A DNA stretch of 64,000 nucleotides from Legionella quinlivanii (GTDB taxonomy: Bacteria; Pseudomonadota; Gammaproteobacteria; Legionellales; Legionellaceae): NCBI RefSeq assembly GCF_900461555.1, contig NZ_UGOX01000001.1, positions 757,501 through 821,500 on the forward strand, in the 5' to 3' direction. The position numbers and the translations under genes were made by a program. The notes beneath the pieces were generated by a model that worked only from the letters and a program-made list of their open reading frames with translations, searched no databases and was not told the DNA's origin. Shown piece by piece: positions 1 through 9,726 of this stretch. Numbering within the stretch: the stretch's first letter is position 1; each line of letters starts with the position of its first letter.

Positions 1-499
1 TCTGGTAGGTCAATCCGAGATGTGCAAAGCTCGCGCCTGCGGTCACATAGGGTAGAAGATTGTTATTATTCCAGCTCAGAGCTCGCCCCACTCGGGCTTT
101 AATAGAGTTTTGTCTCTGATTCTTAAAGGTGAAGCGATCGGAGACATTGGAATTAAAGGGACAGTCGCAGTTTAGTGCTTCATTTGGATGGCTGTTAAAG
201 CGGATATCCGCTTCTATGCCCGTTACAAAATCGTTAGCGAATTGATGTATATACCCCAGTTGGAGGCCAGGGAAAAAGCTTGAAAAATGGGGGCTGGCAT
301 TACAACGTTCATCAAGGTCAATAAAACCTGATTGTTGTGATTTTAACTGAACGCTATTAACTACCAATCCTCCGTTTGCGCCAGCATATAATCCCGTCCA
401 GTGATTTGAAAATGGATTCTGAGCATCATTTGCATAAACTACCCCAGCCACATTCATTGCTATCATACAATTTGCAGTTATTACTATAAGTTTTTTCAT
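1..499 (-). CDS. Outer-membrane beta-barrel-like protein, C-terminus cut by window edge
   Basis: The reading frame opens at 499 with an ATG and stays open to the first base, so only the N-terminal 166 or so residues are present. It starts with a signal peptide (MKKLIVITANC, ending near VVYA). It then has alternating aromatic/glycine stretches such as HWTGLYAGANGG and FFPGLQLGYIHQF, which are typical of small eight-strand porin-like barrels of Legionella. Its ATG overlaps the TGA stop of the upstream glycine-rich gene (ATGA), so the two are probably translated together. Function is otherwise unknown; adhesion or anchoring of the partner is inference. Confidence 0.7.
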   Translation of the reverse strand, partial: MKKLIVITANCMIAMNVAGVVYANDAQNPFSNHWTGLYAGANGGLVVNSVQLKSQQSGFIDLDERCNASPHFSSFFPGLQLGYIHQFANDFVTGIEADIRFNSHPNEALNCDCPFNSNVSDRFTFKNQRQNSIKARVGRALSWNNNNLLPYVTAGASFAHLGLTYQ

Positions 500-3072
500 G
501 GTGCTATTACCGTTAAAGGATTAGAGAAAATGCCATTTTTTGAACCAATAATGGTGCAAGAACCGTTTCTGCCATGCATCTTAAGAAAGTTCTGAGTTGC
601 AGTCTGTCCTATTTGGCATACTACATTGCCGGTTTTGTTGATGAGCGAATAAAGGCTTGGGCCCGCACCTGGAATGGGTAACTCTCCCAGTATAACTGGC
701 CTGCCGCAACAAACCACCGCGGGGTTGTAAATGGGGGAGCCATTGACTGTGGCTGGTATATCAACCGCTCCGGGAGGAGTCGGTGGTGTGGGTGGAGGGG
801 GGGGAGGAGGGGAAGGGTATCCCATAAAATTAAATTGAACAAAGGCAGGCGCTCCCACGGGGAGATAGGCTATTGAATAAATTGGCGTTTTTAAGGTATT
901 CCCGGTGAATGTGACTGAACTGAAACTGCCTGTGATGCCAGAGGATGTAAGCAGGGTGTATTGTCCGGGCGGGGTATCGGGGGCGAGGTTAATTTCCAGA
1001 GTACCTGCAAGAGATGCGGATCCGGAAATCGCGACTAAAGAGCTGCCATTGGAGTTAATATCGATATGAACAAGACTGCCGAGCGCGCCACTACTTGCTT
1101 CATTTAAAGTTAAACTGCCGAGATGAAGTGTTCCACCTGGATCCGGAGAAATGGTTCCAGAGTTGGCAAAAACATTTCCCGTTAAAGTTCCGCTACCGCT
1201 GAGCGTGCCTCTTTGCGCGCTAAAATTACTGTTTCTGCAGACAAAGACAAGCGCCTGATCAATCAGACCATTGACTTTGAAATTGGCATTATTAATTACA
1301 ACTGTTCCTTGATAATCACTCGTTCCATAATAAGCCACCGTACCATTTCCCTTGATATTGACACTGGTTCCTCCGGCACCAAAAATCGTATCGTCAGTAA
1401 AGGCGACCTGGGTGCCAAGCGTCAGCAGATCGCCTGTGTTCTCAGCCATAAATGTAAGAGAGGAACCTGTGCGCAAGAAAATACTATTTCCTAATGCGGA
1501 TCCATCCGTTCCGTCTGAACCTCCCGGGCCGCCAGTTCCATGCGTCCCGGCCTGGGTTGAATTGTTTATGGTGTTAAAAGTGGTTGAAACTCCCGGAAGT
1601 GTCTGGATGGTAAAGTTCAGATTGCTATCCACAAAGATAGCGCCGCCAAGACCGCTGCCACCGCCTCCGCCTCCGCCACCAAAGCCTGAACCTACGCTAT
1701 TGGCGCCTAATCCGCCAGAACCTCCTCCGAGATTTCCGATGTCAATTCCGCCGATAGCATTCGAGCCATTGGAAGGACCTCCACCGCCGCCGCCAGCTCC
1801 CCCTAGAGAATTGCCGCCTGCAGCCGGGCTCATGCCTGATTGGTTGACGCCGCCGCCACCGCCTCCGCCTCCAAGTCCGCCCGAGCCGGCCTGTACCGCA
1901 TAATCGATGTCATAAGCCCCGATACCTGCACCACCGCCACCGCCACCGCCATAGCCGCCATTGCCAGCTTGTCCATCAATTCCATTGCTGGGAGCCACTG
2001 CCACGACTCCACCCCCGCCGCCGCCAGCCCCATCTCCACCAGCACCGCCAGAGGGTACGGCAAAAATCAGGGGCGGGATATTGCCTTGAGCCTGTATACC
2101 ATTCGCTCCCTGACTTCCTCCTCCGCCGCCTCCAGAAGATACGAATGGTCCAATAGCGCCGCCGCCCCCACCGCCTCCGGCATCATTTCCTCCGCTGTAA
2201 CCTCCACCCCCGGATCCTGCGGTGATTGCCAGACCATAACCACTTCCATTCAGCCCCAGGTTTTGATCCGAACCTCCATTGCCTAAATTGCCAGGCACTC
2301 CCAGGGTGGCTCTGGATCCAAGGCCGCCTCCGCCTCCTCCGCCACCGCCGAGCACATTATTGGTGGAAAGAGTCACATCGCCGCCATCACCCCCAAAACC
2401 GCCGCCGCCAGCACCTCCAGTGCTCCCGGTTGTTGTGATCGCGCCGCCATTTCCGCTAAAGCCGCCGCCCCCGCCTCCGCCTTCACTGCCAGTAGAGGAG
2501 GGGCCTAAATAACTCCCGCCATTTCCACCCACAGCGGTACAGTTTTCTATCGATACATTCATCAGGGTGACAGCAGGATTGGAGCCCTGCAAAAAAACCT
2601 GCGGCGCATAAATAGCCCCGCCGCTGCCCATGCCACCGCCGCCGCCCGAAATTCCATTTCCACCATTCCCTCCTTTGGCGCTCAGATTCTGAAACTTCAT
2701 ATTCTGAATGGCCACATTTCCCATCGGGATAAAAAACCCGCTGTAAGCGCCATTATTGCCATCGATTGTGACTAAGGAGCCTGGACTTGGGTTGCCGATG
2801 GTGATATTGACTGGATTGGGTGAATTATTAATAATGGGCAGAATCCCATTGAGTTGAATGGTCATTGGGAAAGCAAAAACAATGGCATAATCATCGGGTG
2901 CAGTGTTTAAACTCTGATTCATAGAGTTCAGGCAATATCTCAGATCACCTATCTCTCCGAATCCACCCGGATCATTATCAGAACTGATTGTTACATTCAG
3001 TGTGGTTAAAGCGTACAAGGACTGCGAAGCGAAAAGAGAGAGCCAATAAATCCGATGCCTGGACTTGAACAT
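496..3072 (-). CDS. Glycine-rich secreted/surface protein with polyproline linker
   Basis: This 858-aa protein begins with a signal-like sequence (MFKSRHRIYWLSLFASQSLYA). Residues ~25-130 resemble the start of a parallel beta-helix (ISSDNDPGG, LRYCLN, TIDGNNG). Residues ~130-490 are runs of GGGGG separated by short polar or hydrophobic steps. A second beta-strand region with repeated GTL/TLTLNEAS units follows, then a PSPPPPPPPTPP linker and a ~90-residue C-terminal domain with four cysteines. Such proteins are often surface-exposed. No autotransporter barrel is fused to it, but the next gene, overlapping by 4 nt, encodes a barrel. The glycine tract makes a GC-rich pocket (about 1650-2700) in an AT-rich genome. 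Exact role unknown. Confidence 0.75.
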   Translation of the reverse strand: MFKSRHRIYWLSLFASQSLYALTTLNVTISSDNDPGGFGEIGDLRYCLNSMNQSLNTAPDDYAIVFAFPMTIQLNGILPIINNSPNPVNITIGNPSPGSLVTIDGNNGAYSGFFIPMGNVAIQNMKFQNLSAKGGNGGNGISGGGGGMGSGGAIYAPQVFLQGSNPAVTLMNVSIENCTAVGGNGGSYLGPSSTGSEGGGGGGGFSGNGGAITTTGSTGGAGGGGFGGDGGDVTLSTNNVLGGGGGGGGGLGSRATLGVPGNLGNGGSDQNLGLNGSGYGLAITAGSGGGGYSGGNDAGGGGGGGAIGPFVSSGGGGGGSQGANGIQAQGNIPPLIFAVPSGGAGGDGAGGGGGGVVAVAPSNGIDGQAGNGGYGGGGGGGAGIGAYDIDYAVQAGSGGLGGGGGGGGVNQSGMSPAAGGNSLGGAGGGGGGPSNGSNAIGGIDIGNLGGGSGGLGANSVGSGFGGGGGGGGSGLGGAIFVDSNLNFTIQTLPGVSTTFNTINNSTQAGTHGTGGPGGSDGTDGSALGNSIFLRTGSSLTFMAENTGDLLTLGTQVAFTDDTIFGAGGTSVNIKGNGTVAYYGTSDYQGTVVINNANFKVNGLIDQALVFVCRNSNFSAQRGTLSGSGTLTGNVFANSGTISPDPGGTLHLGSLTLNEASSGALGSLVHIDINSNGSSLVAISGSASLAGTLEINLAPDTPPGQYTLLTSSGITGSFSSVTFTGNTLKTPIYSIAYLPVGAPAFVQFNFMGYPSPPPPPPPTPPTPPGAVDIPATVNGSPIYNPAVVCCGRPVILGELPIPGAGPSLYSLINKTGNVVCQIGQTATQNFLKMHGRNGSCTIIGSKNGIFSNPLTVIAP

Positions 3073-3348
3073 GAGATAGCCTGTTATTTTTTATTAGCAT
3101 CGTAATATGTAAAAAATATTTATTCAACGACATTCACTGTAGTCACAATAACTGCACTTGATAAAATGAAATCGCAAAAATTGCCTATTAAACCTCCTGA
3201 AAATTCTTGAAAATTTCTCAATGAGAGTATTTTGTTATATAGGTAACCAGGATTTTTTTAGTAAGTTAAATTTCAGACAATTAATAAAAATACTTTATAG
3301 AACTCTTCGCTATACTGTTAGAAAGGGAGCTTCAATCGGTCCTGTGAT

Positions 3349-4323
3349 ATGATTACTGAGCTGATTTTGTTTGCGTTGGGATTTATTCTCATCCTCAAGG
3401 GTGGGGATTTATTTGTAAATTCAAGTACGATGATTGCCTATCGCCTGAAAATTCCAAGATTTATTATTGGTGGAACCATTGTCAGTCTTGCCACAACCGC
3501 TCCCGAGTTTGTGGTGTCGGCTACCGCAAGTTATCTGGGCGACTCGGGAATCGCCCTGGGTAACGCTCTGGGGTCTGCTATAGCCAACATTGGTTTAATC
3601 GTTAGTTTAACGGCCATTATTGCCCCCATTTCAGTTGAACTCCTTCCTTTTAAAAGACGCGCGCTATGGATGCTGTTCACTACGCTATTTGTTTTCATTT
3701 TTGCATGGAATCTTGAAATTAGCCGCTGGGGAGGGGTGTTCCTGGTTATTTCCGCCCTTGTTTACTTGCTATTAAATTTAGTAAAAGCTCGATCCGAGCG
3801 CAGAAAAACAACCGCGACAGGAGAAACCATAATCCTGGAAGCGGATGCTTCAATGGGCAAATCAATACTGTATTTTGGCCTTGGAATTGTCCTGGTGATA
3901 TCAGGAAGCTGGTTGCTGGTAAATTCAGGAACCGCTATTGCGACTGCCTTGAAAATCCCTTCATTCATTATCGGGCTGACAGTCGTTGCGGTGGGCACTT
4001 CCTTGCCTGAATTGATTACCGCGATTAAATCCGCGAAAAAGAATGTGAGCGATCTCTCGATTAGCAATATCATCGGCGCCAATATTCTCAATCTAGGATT
4101 AATAACCGGAACTGCTGCAATTATCAGGCCGCTGACGATGGATTTATTTACGAAATATTACGCCTTTAGCTGGGTGTTCATTATGATTATCGGGATAATG
4201 CTGATCTTCTGGAAGTCAGGGAAAATGACAAAACGTCATGGTCTGATTATGCTTTTACTCGATGGTGTTTATGTCATTGGCTTATTGGTTTTTCCACTTG
4301 TTCTCCCTGGGGCGATGGGATAA
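3349..4323 (+). CDS. CaCA-family calcium/sodium antiporter (YrbG-like)
   Basis: This is a 324-aa polytopic inner-membrane protein with the two inverted alpha-repeats of the cation/Ca2+ exchanger family. The first has GTIVSLATTAPEF followed by GNALGSAIANIGLI (residues ~42-85). The second has VVAVGTSLPEL followed by SNIIGANILNLGLI (residues ~215-255). The two acidic residues of the PE motifs are those that bind Ca2+ in the family. About ten hydrophobic segments are visible, with a charged loop near residues 145-165. A weak AAGGGAG lies rather far upstream (3323-3329), so the start is supported mainly by the conserved N-terminus. It is a single-gene unit. The ion actually moved is not provable from sequence. 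Confidence 0.88.
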   Translation: MITELILFALGFILILKGGDLFVNSSTMIAYRLKIPRFIIGGTIVSLATTAPEFVVSATASYLGDSGIALGNALGSAIANIGLIVSLTAIIAPISVELLPFKRRALWMLFTTLFVFIFAWNLEISRWGGVFLVISALVYLLLNLVKARSERRKTTATGETIILEADASMGKSILYFGLGIVLVISGSWLLVNSGTAIATALKIPSFIIGLTVVAVGTSLPELITAIKSAKKNVSDLSISNIIGANILNLGLITGTAAIIRPLTMDLFTKYYAFSWVFIMIIGIMLIFWKSGKMTKRHGLIMLLLDGVYVIGLLVFPLVLPGAMG

Positions 4324-4395
4324 CCGCCGCAGACATGCCGGCAATGTACTGCTCAAATGCCATTAAGTTAAGGAAACTCTGCAATTGCATGTATG

Positions 4396-4412
4396 TTGGG
4401 CCAAGGGCCCAA
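4396..4412. repeat. Short palindrome TTGGGCC-AAG-GGCCCAA
   Basis: A perfect 7-bp inverted repeat with a 3-nt loop lies between the antiporter and umuC. Variants of the same core occur near 35356 and at both ends of the long inverted repeat at 51431-51707, so this is a dispersed family. The phrase TGCCATTAAGTTAAG at 4358-4372 also recurs at 21870-21884. Confidence 0.6.
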
Positions 4413-4521
4413 CTACAATAATTTCAGTTTACAAGGAAAAAGATTTAAGCTACATTTGAATTGCGTACAAAATTCAAATGCCCATAGGGATTGGAGTTAA
4501 CCATTAAAGAAGGGTGGCTCT

Positions 4522-5784
4522 ATGTTTGCACTCATTGACTGTAATAACTTTTATGCCAGCTGTGAACGGCTGTTTCGCCCCGATTTACAAACCACTCCAA
4601 TTGTTGTTCTTAGTAATAATGATGGCTGCGTGATTGCGCGCTCCAATGAAGCCAAGGCACTTGGTATTGCAATGGGGGCACCTTACTTTCAAGTCAAGAG
4701 TCTGTGCAAGAAAATGGGAGTGCAGGTATTCTCATCAAACTATGCCTTATATGGGGATTTATCCAATCGCGTAATGAGAATCATCGAAGACCATTGGCCG
4801 GACACGGAAATTTATTCCATTGACGAGGCGTTTTTAAATTTGTGCACGCTGCCTTTGTCTCAGGTTACAGAATTCTGTCAGAATTTACAAAAAACTATTT
4901 TTAAATGGGTCGGTATTCCTGTTTCAATTGGAATTGGGCCGACTAAAACCCTGGCAAAAGCCGCTAATCATGTAGGAAAAAAGATCCTCAAAACGCCGGT
5001 TTATTCAATTAATGGCAGTGCAGATTTATGGCTTAAACAAATGGATGCGCGAGAGATTTGGGGAGTAGGGCGTCAATTAGCGAAACGATTGAACCAGATA
5101 GGCATTTATACAGCCGAAGATCTGGCCAAGGCTGATCACTTTTTAATTAAAAAGAAATTTAGTGTCGTCCTCCAACGTACGGTTTTAGAATTGAATGGAG
5201 TTTCCTGCCTTGAGTTGGAGGAGCCTGAACCCCGGCAGTCCATTATGACTTCATGCTCTTTCGGGGGGCTTCAGTCCGATTATGAGCAAATCCAGGAGGC
5301 CATTAGCCATCACGCGGCGACTGCATCGGCCAAGCTTAGAAAACAAGGTTTAATGACCCATTATTTATCGGTTTTTATTCGCTCAAGCCCATTTCGCGAA
5401 GATTTGAAACAGTATTCAAATTCGATCGGATTTCGTTTGATTAATCCCACAGATGATGTACGTGTTATCACTAAATGGGCGAAACATTGTCTAGAAAAGA
5501 TTTATCGAAAAGGGGTTTATTATCAGAAGTCCGGTGTATTGCTTTCTGATTTAATCAGTAAAAACTATTATCAGTCCGATCTGTTTAATCAGCCCTCTGA
5601 CCAGGAGCTGGAACGTTCTCATACCTTGATGAAGTTGATGGATAGCATTAATACCAAATACGGTTCAAGAACTGTAAGATTGGCTGCTGAAGGTTTCAGG
5701 AAGGAATGGGCGATGAAGCGGGAATTAATGTCCCCTTGCTACACGACGCGCTGGTCGGATCTCCCCAAAGCTTATGCCAGATAA
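4522..5784 (+). CDS. umuC: Translesion DNA polymerase V catalytic subunit UmuC
   Basis: This 420-aa Y-family polymerase has the full UmuC layout. D6 ([14 protein letters not shown]) and D101-E102 (YSIDEAF) supply the catalytic carboxylates, with Y11 at the steric-gate position. Next come the helix-hairpin-helix ([12 protein letters not shown], ~179-190), the little-finger domain, and a canonical beta-clamp-binding motif QSDLF at 351-355. Length matches E. coli UmuC (422 aa). The AAGAAGGGTGG just before the ATG is a good ribosome-binding site. No umuD gene lies next to it, which is unusual for the family; a partner must be elsewhere or missing. Confidence 0.93.
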   Translation: MFALIDCNNFYASCERLFRPDLQTTPIVVLSNNDGCVIARSNEAKALGIAMGAPYFQVKSLCKKMGVQVFSSNYALYGDLSNRVMRIIEDHWPDTEIYSIDEAFLNLCTLPLSQVTEFCQNLQKTIFKWVGIPVSIGIGPTKTLAKAANHVGKKILKTPVYSINGSADLWLKQMDAREIWGVGRQLAKRLNQIGIYTAEDLAKADHFLIKKKFSVVLQRTVLELNGVSCLELEEPEPRQSIMTSCSFGGLQSDYEQIQEAISHHAATASAKLRKQGLMTHYLSVFIRSSPFREDLKQYSNSIGFRLINPTDDVRVITKWAKHCLEKIYRKGVYYQKSGVLLSDLISKNYYQSDLFNQPSDQELERSHTLMKLMDSINTKYGSRTVRLAAEGFRKEWAMKRELMSPCYTTRWSDLPKAYAR

Positions 5785-5835
5785 TGTAAAAGATGGCGGC
5801 TTGGGCTATTCTTTATAGAAAGAGCGGAGCCAGGG

Positions 5836-6282
5836 ATGAGCGAGAAGCCGGAATCTTATTACCTTAAATTCAGGCTAGGGGAGCAGATTATTTTAGTCTC
5901 TCTGGATTCTGTTTATCTCATTTTACCTATTGCACAGTTGCAAAACATTCCCCAACAGCATTCCGCTCTGGCAGGTATTCTTAATTATCATGGACAAGCG
6001 GTGCCTGTTTATCATTTATACGAACTGCTTGAAGCATCAAAAGTCGCCTACGATTTGGACACCCCTATCATTCTGTGTTCTCTATCTTCTCAATGTATCG
6101 GTTTATTTGTTTCTGAAGTGATGGAAGTCTGTGATGTCAATGAACAGCTTATACAGCAGCCGCCGAAAACCTGGGCTTATGTCAAAGGAATTATCAAAAA
6201 TGAAACGTCATCAGCCTGGGTTTTGGATTTGGAGCAATTATTGCACTGGCCTCAACCTTGCCTGGAGCGTGCTCATGAATAA
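5836..6282 (+). CDS. CheW-type coupling protein (WspB-like), first gene of chemosensory operon
   Basis: This is a 148-aa single-domain CheW scaffold protein. The two beta-barrel subdomains are recognisable (EQIILVSLDSVYLILPI, ILNYHGQAVPVYHLYELL, KGIIKNETSSAWVLDLEQLL). CheW proteins link chemoreceptors to the CheA kinase. The GGAGCCAGGG before the ATG is a plausible ribosome-binding site. The 3' end overlaps the CheR gene by 8 nt. A CheW in front of a CheR-TPR gene and a second CheW after it is the wspB-wspC-wspD order of the Pseudomonas Wsp system. Confidence 0.88.
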   Translation: MSEKPESYYLKFRLGEQIILVSLDSVYLILPIAQLQNIPQQHSALAGILNYHGQAVPVYHLYELLEASKVAYDLDTPIILCSLSSQCIGLFVSEVMEVCDVNEQLIQQPPKTWAYVKGIIKNETSSAWVLDLEQLLHWPQPCLERAHE

Positions 6283-7675
6283 GTGGGCTATTATTCTGAA
6301 AGAATGGGTTGCTGCTCATTCAGGCCTTCTTTTATCTGATCAGCAGATGAATTCAGGTGTTCAGGAGATCAGGCGATTAATGGATTCATTAAATTTGAGT
6401 GAAACAGATTACCTTAATGCTCTGCGAGCAGGAGATGACAAGGTCATTAAATCAACTATTGATATTTTAACGGTGCAGGAAAGTTATTTTTTCCGCGATT
6501 CCCCCCTGTTTTCCTGTTTGAAAAACGAATTGCTTCCACAATTAGTGAATGAAAAAAGAAAAAATCAAACGCTTAGCCTTCGCATTTGGAGTGCTGGATG
6601 TGCCAGAGGCGAAGAAATCTATTCAATTGCCATTTTATTGAATGAACTGCTTCCCGATATTAATCGCTGGACTATTGAACTTGCAGCTACAGATATCAGT
6701 TACAGCGCACTTGAAAAAGGGAGGTCTGGAGTATTTAATGAGTCACGGCTGCGCGCTACCGAAGATAAGCTGAGAGAAAAATATTTTATCAAACGCGATT
6801 CCTTATATTATTTGAATGACGAAATTAAAAATCGGGTCAGTTTTTCATATTTCAATCTTCGTAAACCAGTAAAGTTATTTAAAAGCTTCGATTTAATTTT
6901 TTGCCGCAATGTATTTATTTATTTTTCAAAAAGCCATGTGGAAAATATTCTCCAGTTTTTTTATGAGCATTTGGTTGATGAAGGGATCTTATTCCTTGGG
7001 CCTGCTGATTTAGTAACTCATTGCCAGCATCATTTTTCTGTACAAATGACTCAAGGCGTATACCGGTTAAAAAAAATGACCCAGGTAAAAGAGCAGCCGA
7101 AGAAAGCGGAACTGAATGCGGCAAAAATAGAAAAGGAGGCTCCCTCATACAAGGCCAGCCCCCAGGAAAGCACTAATTCGCTTCAACTTATTCAGGAATT
7201 ATTAACCAATACCAATTATAAAGAGGCATTAAATAAAATTGATAATTTGTTTCTTAAAGGAGAAACAGCACTGCTTTACCGTTGTCAAGCTCAGGCATTG
7301 ATTGCTTTGGGTGATATTAATGCTGCTCAGGTTTCACTTGAAAAATCCATCAGGATTGACCCCCTGGATGCCATGAGCCATTTTTTGCTTGGCGTGGTAG
7401 AGGTCGATCAAAAAGAAAATAAAAATGCGCTCATTTCGTTTCAGAAGGCGCTCTATATTAAACCTTTATTCCCTGAAGCCGCTTATCATCTTGGCTTGCT
7501 TCATTTGCAGATGAAACAAAAGGAACAAGGAATAAAATGGTTAAACCAGGCGTTACGTTTTGCCAGCACACAAGATGATGATGAATTAATTTTTTATACG
7601 AATGAACCCAAAACCCATTTAATTAACGCAATTCAGGCAAGCATTTCGTATTATCGAGGACAACATGAAGAATGA
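6275..7675 (+). CDS. CheR methyltransferase with C-terminal TPR repeats (WspC-like)
   Basis: The 466-aa product methylates receptor glutamates using S-adenosylmethionine. The N-terminal CheR helical domain (1-60) is followed by the ESYFFRD motif (69-75), the SAM-binding IWSAGCARGEEIYS (~104-117), and FDLIFCRNVFIYF. From ~305 to 425 there are about three tetratricopeptide repeats (for example ALISFQKALYIKPLFPEAAYHLG). CheR plus TPR is the WspC arrangement. A longer frame is open from 6131, but the CheR fold starts at MNKWAIILKEW, so I chose ATG 6275, overlapping the CheW stop by 8 nt. It overlaps the following cheW by 11 nt. Confidence 0.9.
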   Translation: MNKWAIILKEWVAAHSGLLLSDQQMNSGVQEIRRLMDSLNLSETDYLNALRAGDDKVIKSTIDILTVQESYFFRDSPLFSCLKNELLPQLVNEKRKNQTLSLRIWSAGCARGEEIYSIAILLNELLPDINRWTIELAATDISYSALEKGRSGVFNESRLRATEDKLREKYFIKRDSLYYLNDEIKNRVSFSYFNLRKPVKLFKSFDLIFCRNVFIYFSKSHVENILQFFYEHLVDEGILFLGPADLVTHCQHHFSVQMTQGVYRLKKMTQVKEQPKKAELNAAKIEKEAPSYKASPQESTNSLQLIQELLTNTNYKEALNKIDNLFLKGETALLYRCQAQALIALGDINAAQVSLEKSIRIDPLDAMSHFLLGVVEVDQKENKNALISFQKALYIKPLFPEAAYHLGLLHLQMKQKEQGIKWLNQALRFASTQDDDELIFYTNEPKTHLINAIQASISYYRGQHEE

Positions 7676-8192
7676 GCCTTTGCTGGATGAAAAAGCAAAA
7701 AAAATACTCGCAGATCGAGCTGCGCTAATGGCCAGGAAAGAGAGGGAGGTTAATACACACGCTACAAGTAATTTATTGGTATTTTATGTGGGTGAAGATC
7801 AACAATATGCCCTGGATTACGAATCAATTGATAAAGTTATCCTCAGCCATAAAATTACGCCTGTACCTGGCGTTAATCCTTTATTTTCAGGTCTTTTATA
7901 CCATAATACAGAGGCTTGGGTAGTGGTCAATTTACATCAACTGTTAATTGGTAAGTCTGCAGAATCATTCAGTCACTTCATATTATTAAGCGAGGATCAT
8001 TATCGCATTGTCTTGAGTGCGGATACTATCGTTGGACAAATCAGTTATGATGAAACGGTTGAATTAATTCAGCTGACATTGAGTGAAAACAGGCAGTCTT
8101 ATGTGCGCGGCATCTATAAAAATAATATCGCAATTTTAGATAAGAAATCAATTATTGATCTGCTTAATCTGGAACAAGTGGAATGGAATTAA
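7665..8192 (+). CDS. Second CheW-type coupling protein (WspD-like)
   Basis: This is a 175-aa protein with a charged N-terminal extension of ~40 residues (KAKKILADRAALMARKERE) followed by one CheW domain (residues ~45-170; VFYVGEDQQYALDYESIDKVI..., GLLYHNTEAWVVVNLHQLL, RGIYKNNIAILDKKSIIDLL). Two CheW proteins flanking the CheR-TPR protein is the Wsp pattern. There one CheW couples the receptor to CheA and the other is thought to tune array assembly. Its start overlaps the cheR stop by 11 nt, and the receptor gene follows after 15 nt with an AAGGAA ribosome-binding site. Confidence 0.87.
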   Translation: MKNEPLLDEKAKKILADRAALMARKEREVNTHATSNLLVFYVGEDQQYALDYESIDKVILSHKITPVPGVNPLFSGLLYHNTEAWVVVNLHQLLIGKSAESFSHFILLSEDHYRIVLSADTIVGQISYDETVELIQLTLSENRQSYVRGIYKNNIAILDKKSIIDLLNLEQVEWN

Positions 8193-8207
8193 CTTTAAGG
8201 AATAGCA

Positions 8208-9716
8208 ATGGAAGAGCAAAATCAGTTTCAGTTTAGAAAACGTTTTTCACTAATACTTGTCACGATCTTCTTAATTTCATTAATTAGTATGTTGCTGAAC
8301 ATATTCGTTCTGAGCAGGCTAACTGACGGCTCTCCTGATTTAGAAAAAATTGAGTATTATGTTCAACTATTAGAAACCTTATTAATTATCAGCTTGCTGA
8401 TCAACGGCTTATCTCTGTTGTTGTGGCATAGAAATAGTCAATATGAAAACCATATCAATCAGGCCTTATTAGCGAAAATTGATGCTATTTCCAAATCACA
8501 GGCCATCATTGAATTTAACATGGATGGAACGATTATTGACGCTAACCAAAAGTTTCTCGATCTTATGAATTATTCGCTTGATGAAATCAAAGGTAAGCAT
8601 CATAGTATATTTGTTGAACCAGGGTATAGGGACAGTCTGGAATACAGGGAGTTCTGGAGGAAATTAAATCAGGGGGAGTATGACCAGTCCGAATACAAAC
8701 GTTTAGGAAAAAATGGAAAAGAAGTGTGGTTACAATCCTCATACAATCCCATCTTAAATGAAAAAGGAAAAGCGGTTAAAGTGATTAAGGTGGCGACTGA
8801 TGTAACGGAACGAAAAAATAAAGACGAACAATTGGCTGCATTAACCAAGAATCTGCAGGATGTCGGTCAGGAAATCCTGTCCAATAGCAATGAACTTTCT
8901 GTGGGGATTAACCAGCTTGAAGCCTCTGCCATCTCTCAAGCCGCCAGCGCCTCTGAGCAAGCCAGTTCGGTAACGCAGATTAGTGCGACACTTGAGGAAA
9001 TAAAAGCCACGACACAGCACACATTAGAAAAGGCAAAACAGTTAGGCGATTCTGCAACAGCAACCAGAAAAGAAGGTGAAAATGGGCGATCAGCAATTGA
9101 AGCGATGCATGCATCAATGAAAATACTGCAAGAGAAAATGAAACAGATTTCCACCACTATCCTCAGTTTGAATGATAAATCGCAGCAGATTAGTGAAATT
9201 ACCGAAGTGGTAGCCGACATTGCCAAACAGTCTAAAATGCTGGCGCTTAATGCATCCATAGAGGCTGCAAAGGCTGGCGAAACTGGAAAGGGATTTGCCG
9301 TAGTGGCAGGGGAAGTGAAAGAGTTAGCTGAAAAATCAAAACTGTCAACCGAGCGTGTACAAAAGATACTGCTTGATATCAAGCAAACTGCAGAAAGAGC
9401 GGTAATGGTCACTGAGGAAGGTAATAAAAGCGTTGATGAAAATATTCGTCAAGTGCGAAGCACTGGCAATATTATCAATGCTCTCGGAAATGTGATTGAA
9501 GAAAGCTCTCTGGCTTCTCTACAGATAGTCTCGGCAGTACGTGAGGAATCGGTCGCTATCGAACAGGTCGATATCAGTGTTCGCGAAATCAACAAGGTGA
9601 CTCATTCCTTCACTTCGGCGACCGAACAAACCAAACAAGCGATAATCGGCCTCAGTAAAGTAGCCAATTCACTTAACGATACGGCCAGAATTTATCAAAA
9701 AAACGATAAAGAATAG
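8208..9716 (+). CDS. Membrane-bound methyl-accepting chemoreceptor with PAS domain (WspA position)
   Basis: The 502-aa receptor has two membrane helices (~16-36 and ~60-78) with a very short periplasmic loop of about 22 residues, so it probably does not sense a periplasmic ligand with a large domain. A cytoplasmic PAS domain (~95-205; IIEFNMDGTIIDANQKFL...) is a likely signal input. It is followed by a coiled-coil signalling domain with the conserved hairpin tip (IAKQSKMLALNASIEAAKAG, continuing GKGFAVVAGEVKELAEKS). Pseudomonas WspA has a periplasmic sensor instead, so the input differs. No HAMP domain is evident. No C-terminal CheR-docking pentapeptide was recognised. Confidence 0.9.
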   Translation: MEEQNQFQFRKRFSLILVTIFLISLISMLLNIFVLSRLTDGSPDLEKIEYYVQLLETLLIISLLINGLSLLLWHRNSQYENHINQALLAKIDAISKSQAIIEFNMDGTIIDANQKFLDLMNYSLDEIKGKHHSIFVEPGYRDSLEYREFWRKLNQGEYDQSEYKRLGKNGKEVWLQSSYNPILNEKGKAVKVIKVATDVTERKNKDEQLAALTKNLQDVGQEILSNSNELSVGINQLEASAISQAASASEQASSVTQISATLEEIKATTQHTLEKAKQLGDSATATRKEGENGRSAIEAMHASMKILQEKMKQISTTILSLNDKSQQISEITEVVADIAKQSKMLALNASIEAAKAGETGKGFAVVAGEVKELAEKSKLSTERVQKILLDIKQTAERAVMVTEEGNKSVDENIRQVRSTGNIINALGNVIEESSLASLQIVSAVREESVAIEQVDISVREINKVTHSFTSATEQTKQAIIGLSKVANSLNDTARIYQKNDKE

Positions 9717-9726
9717 GGAGGCAGTG

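Noticed and set aside
1213..2512. Several open frames opposite or out of frame to the glycine-rich gene, some encoding long proline runs
   Set aside because: They are shadows of the GGC/GGA repeat codons; no ribosome-binding sites and no conserved domains, while the minus-strand frame has a signal peptide and continuous length.
6131..6274. 48-codon N-terminal extension of the CheR frame
   Set aside because: It lies inside the cheW gene in another frame, has no family similarity, and the CheR domain begins exactly at ATG 6275.
8936..9412. 158-aa antisense frame in the chemoreceptor gene
   Set aside because: It is opposite the highly conserved signalling domain; serine/alanine-rich composition reflects the complementary codons.
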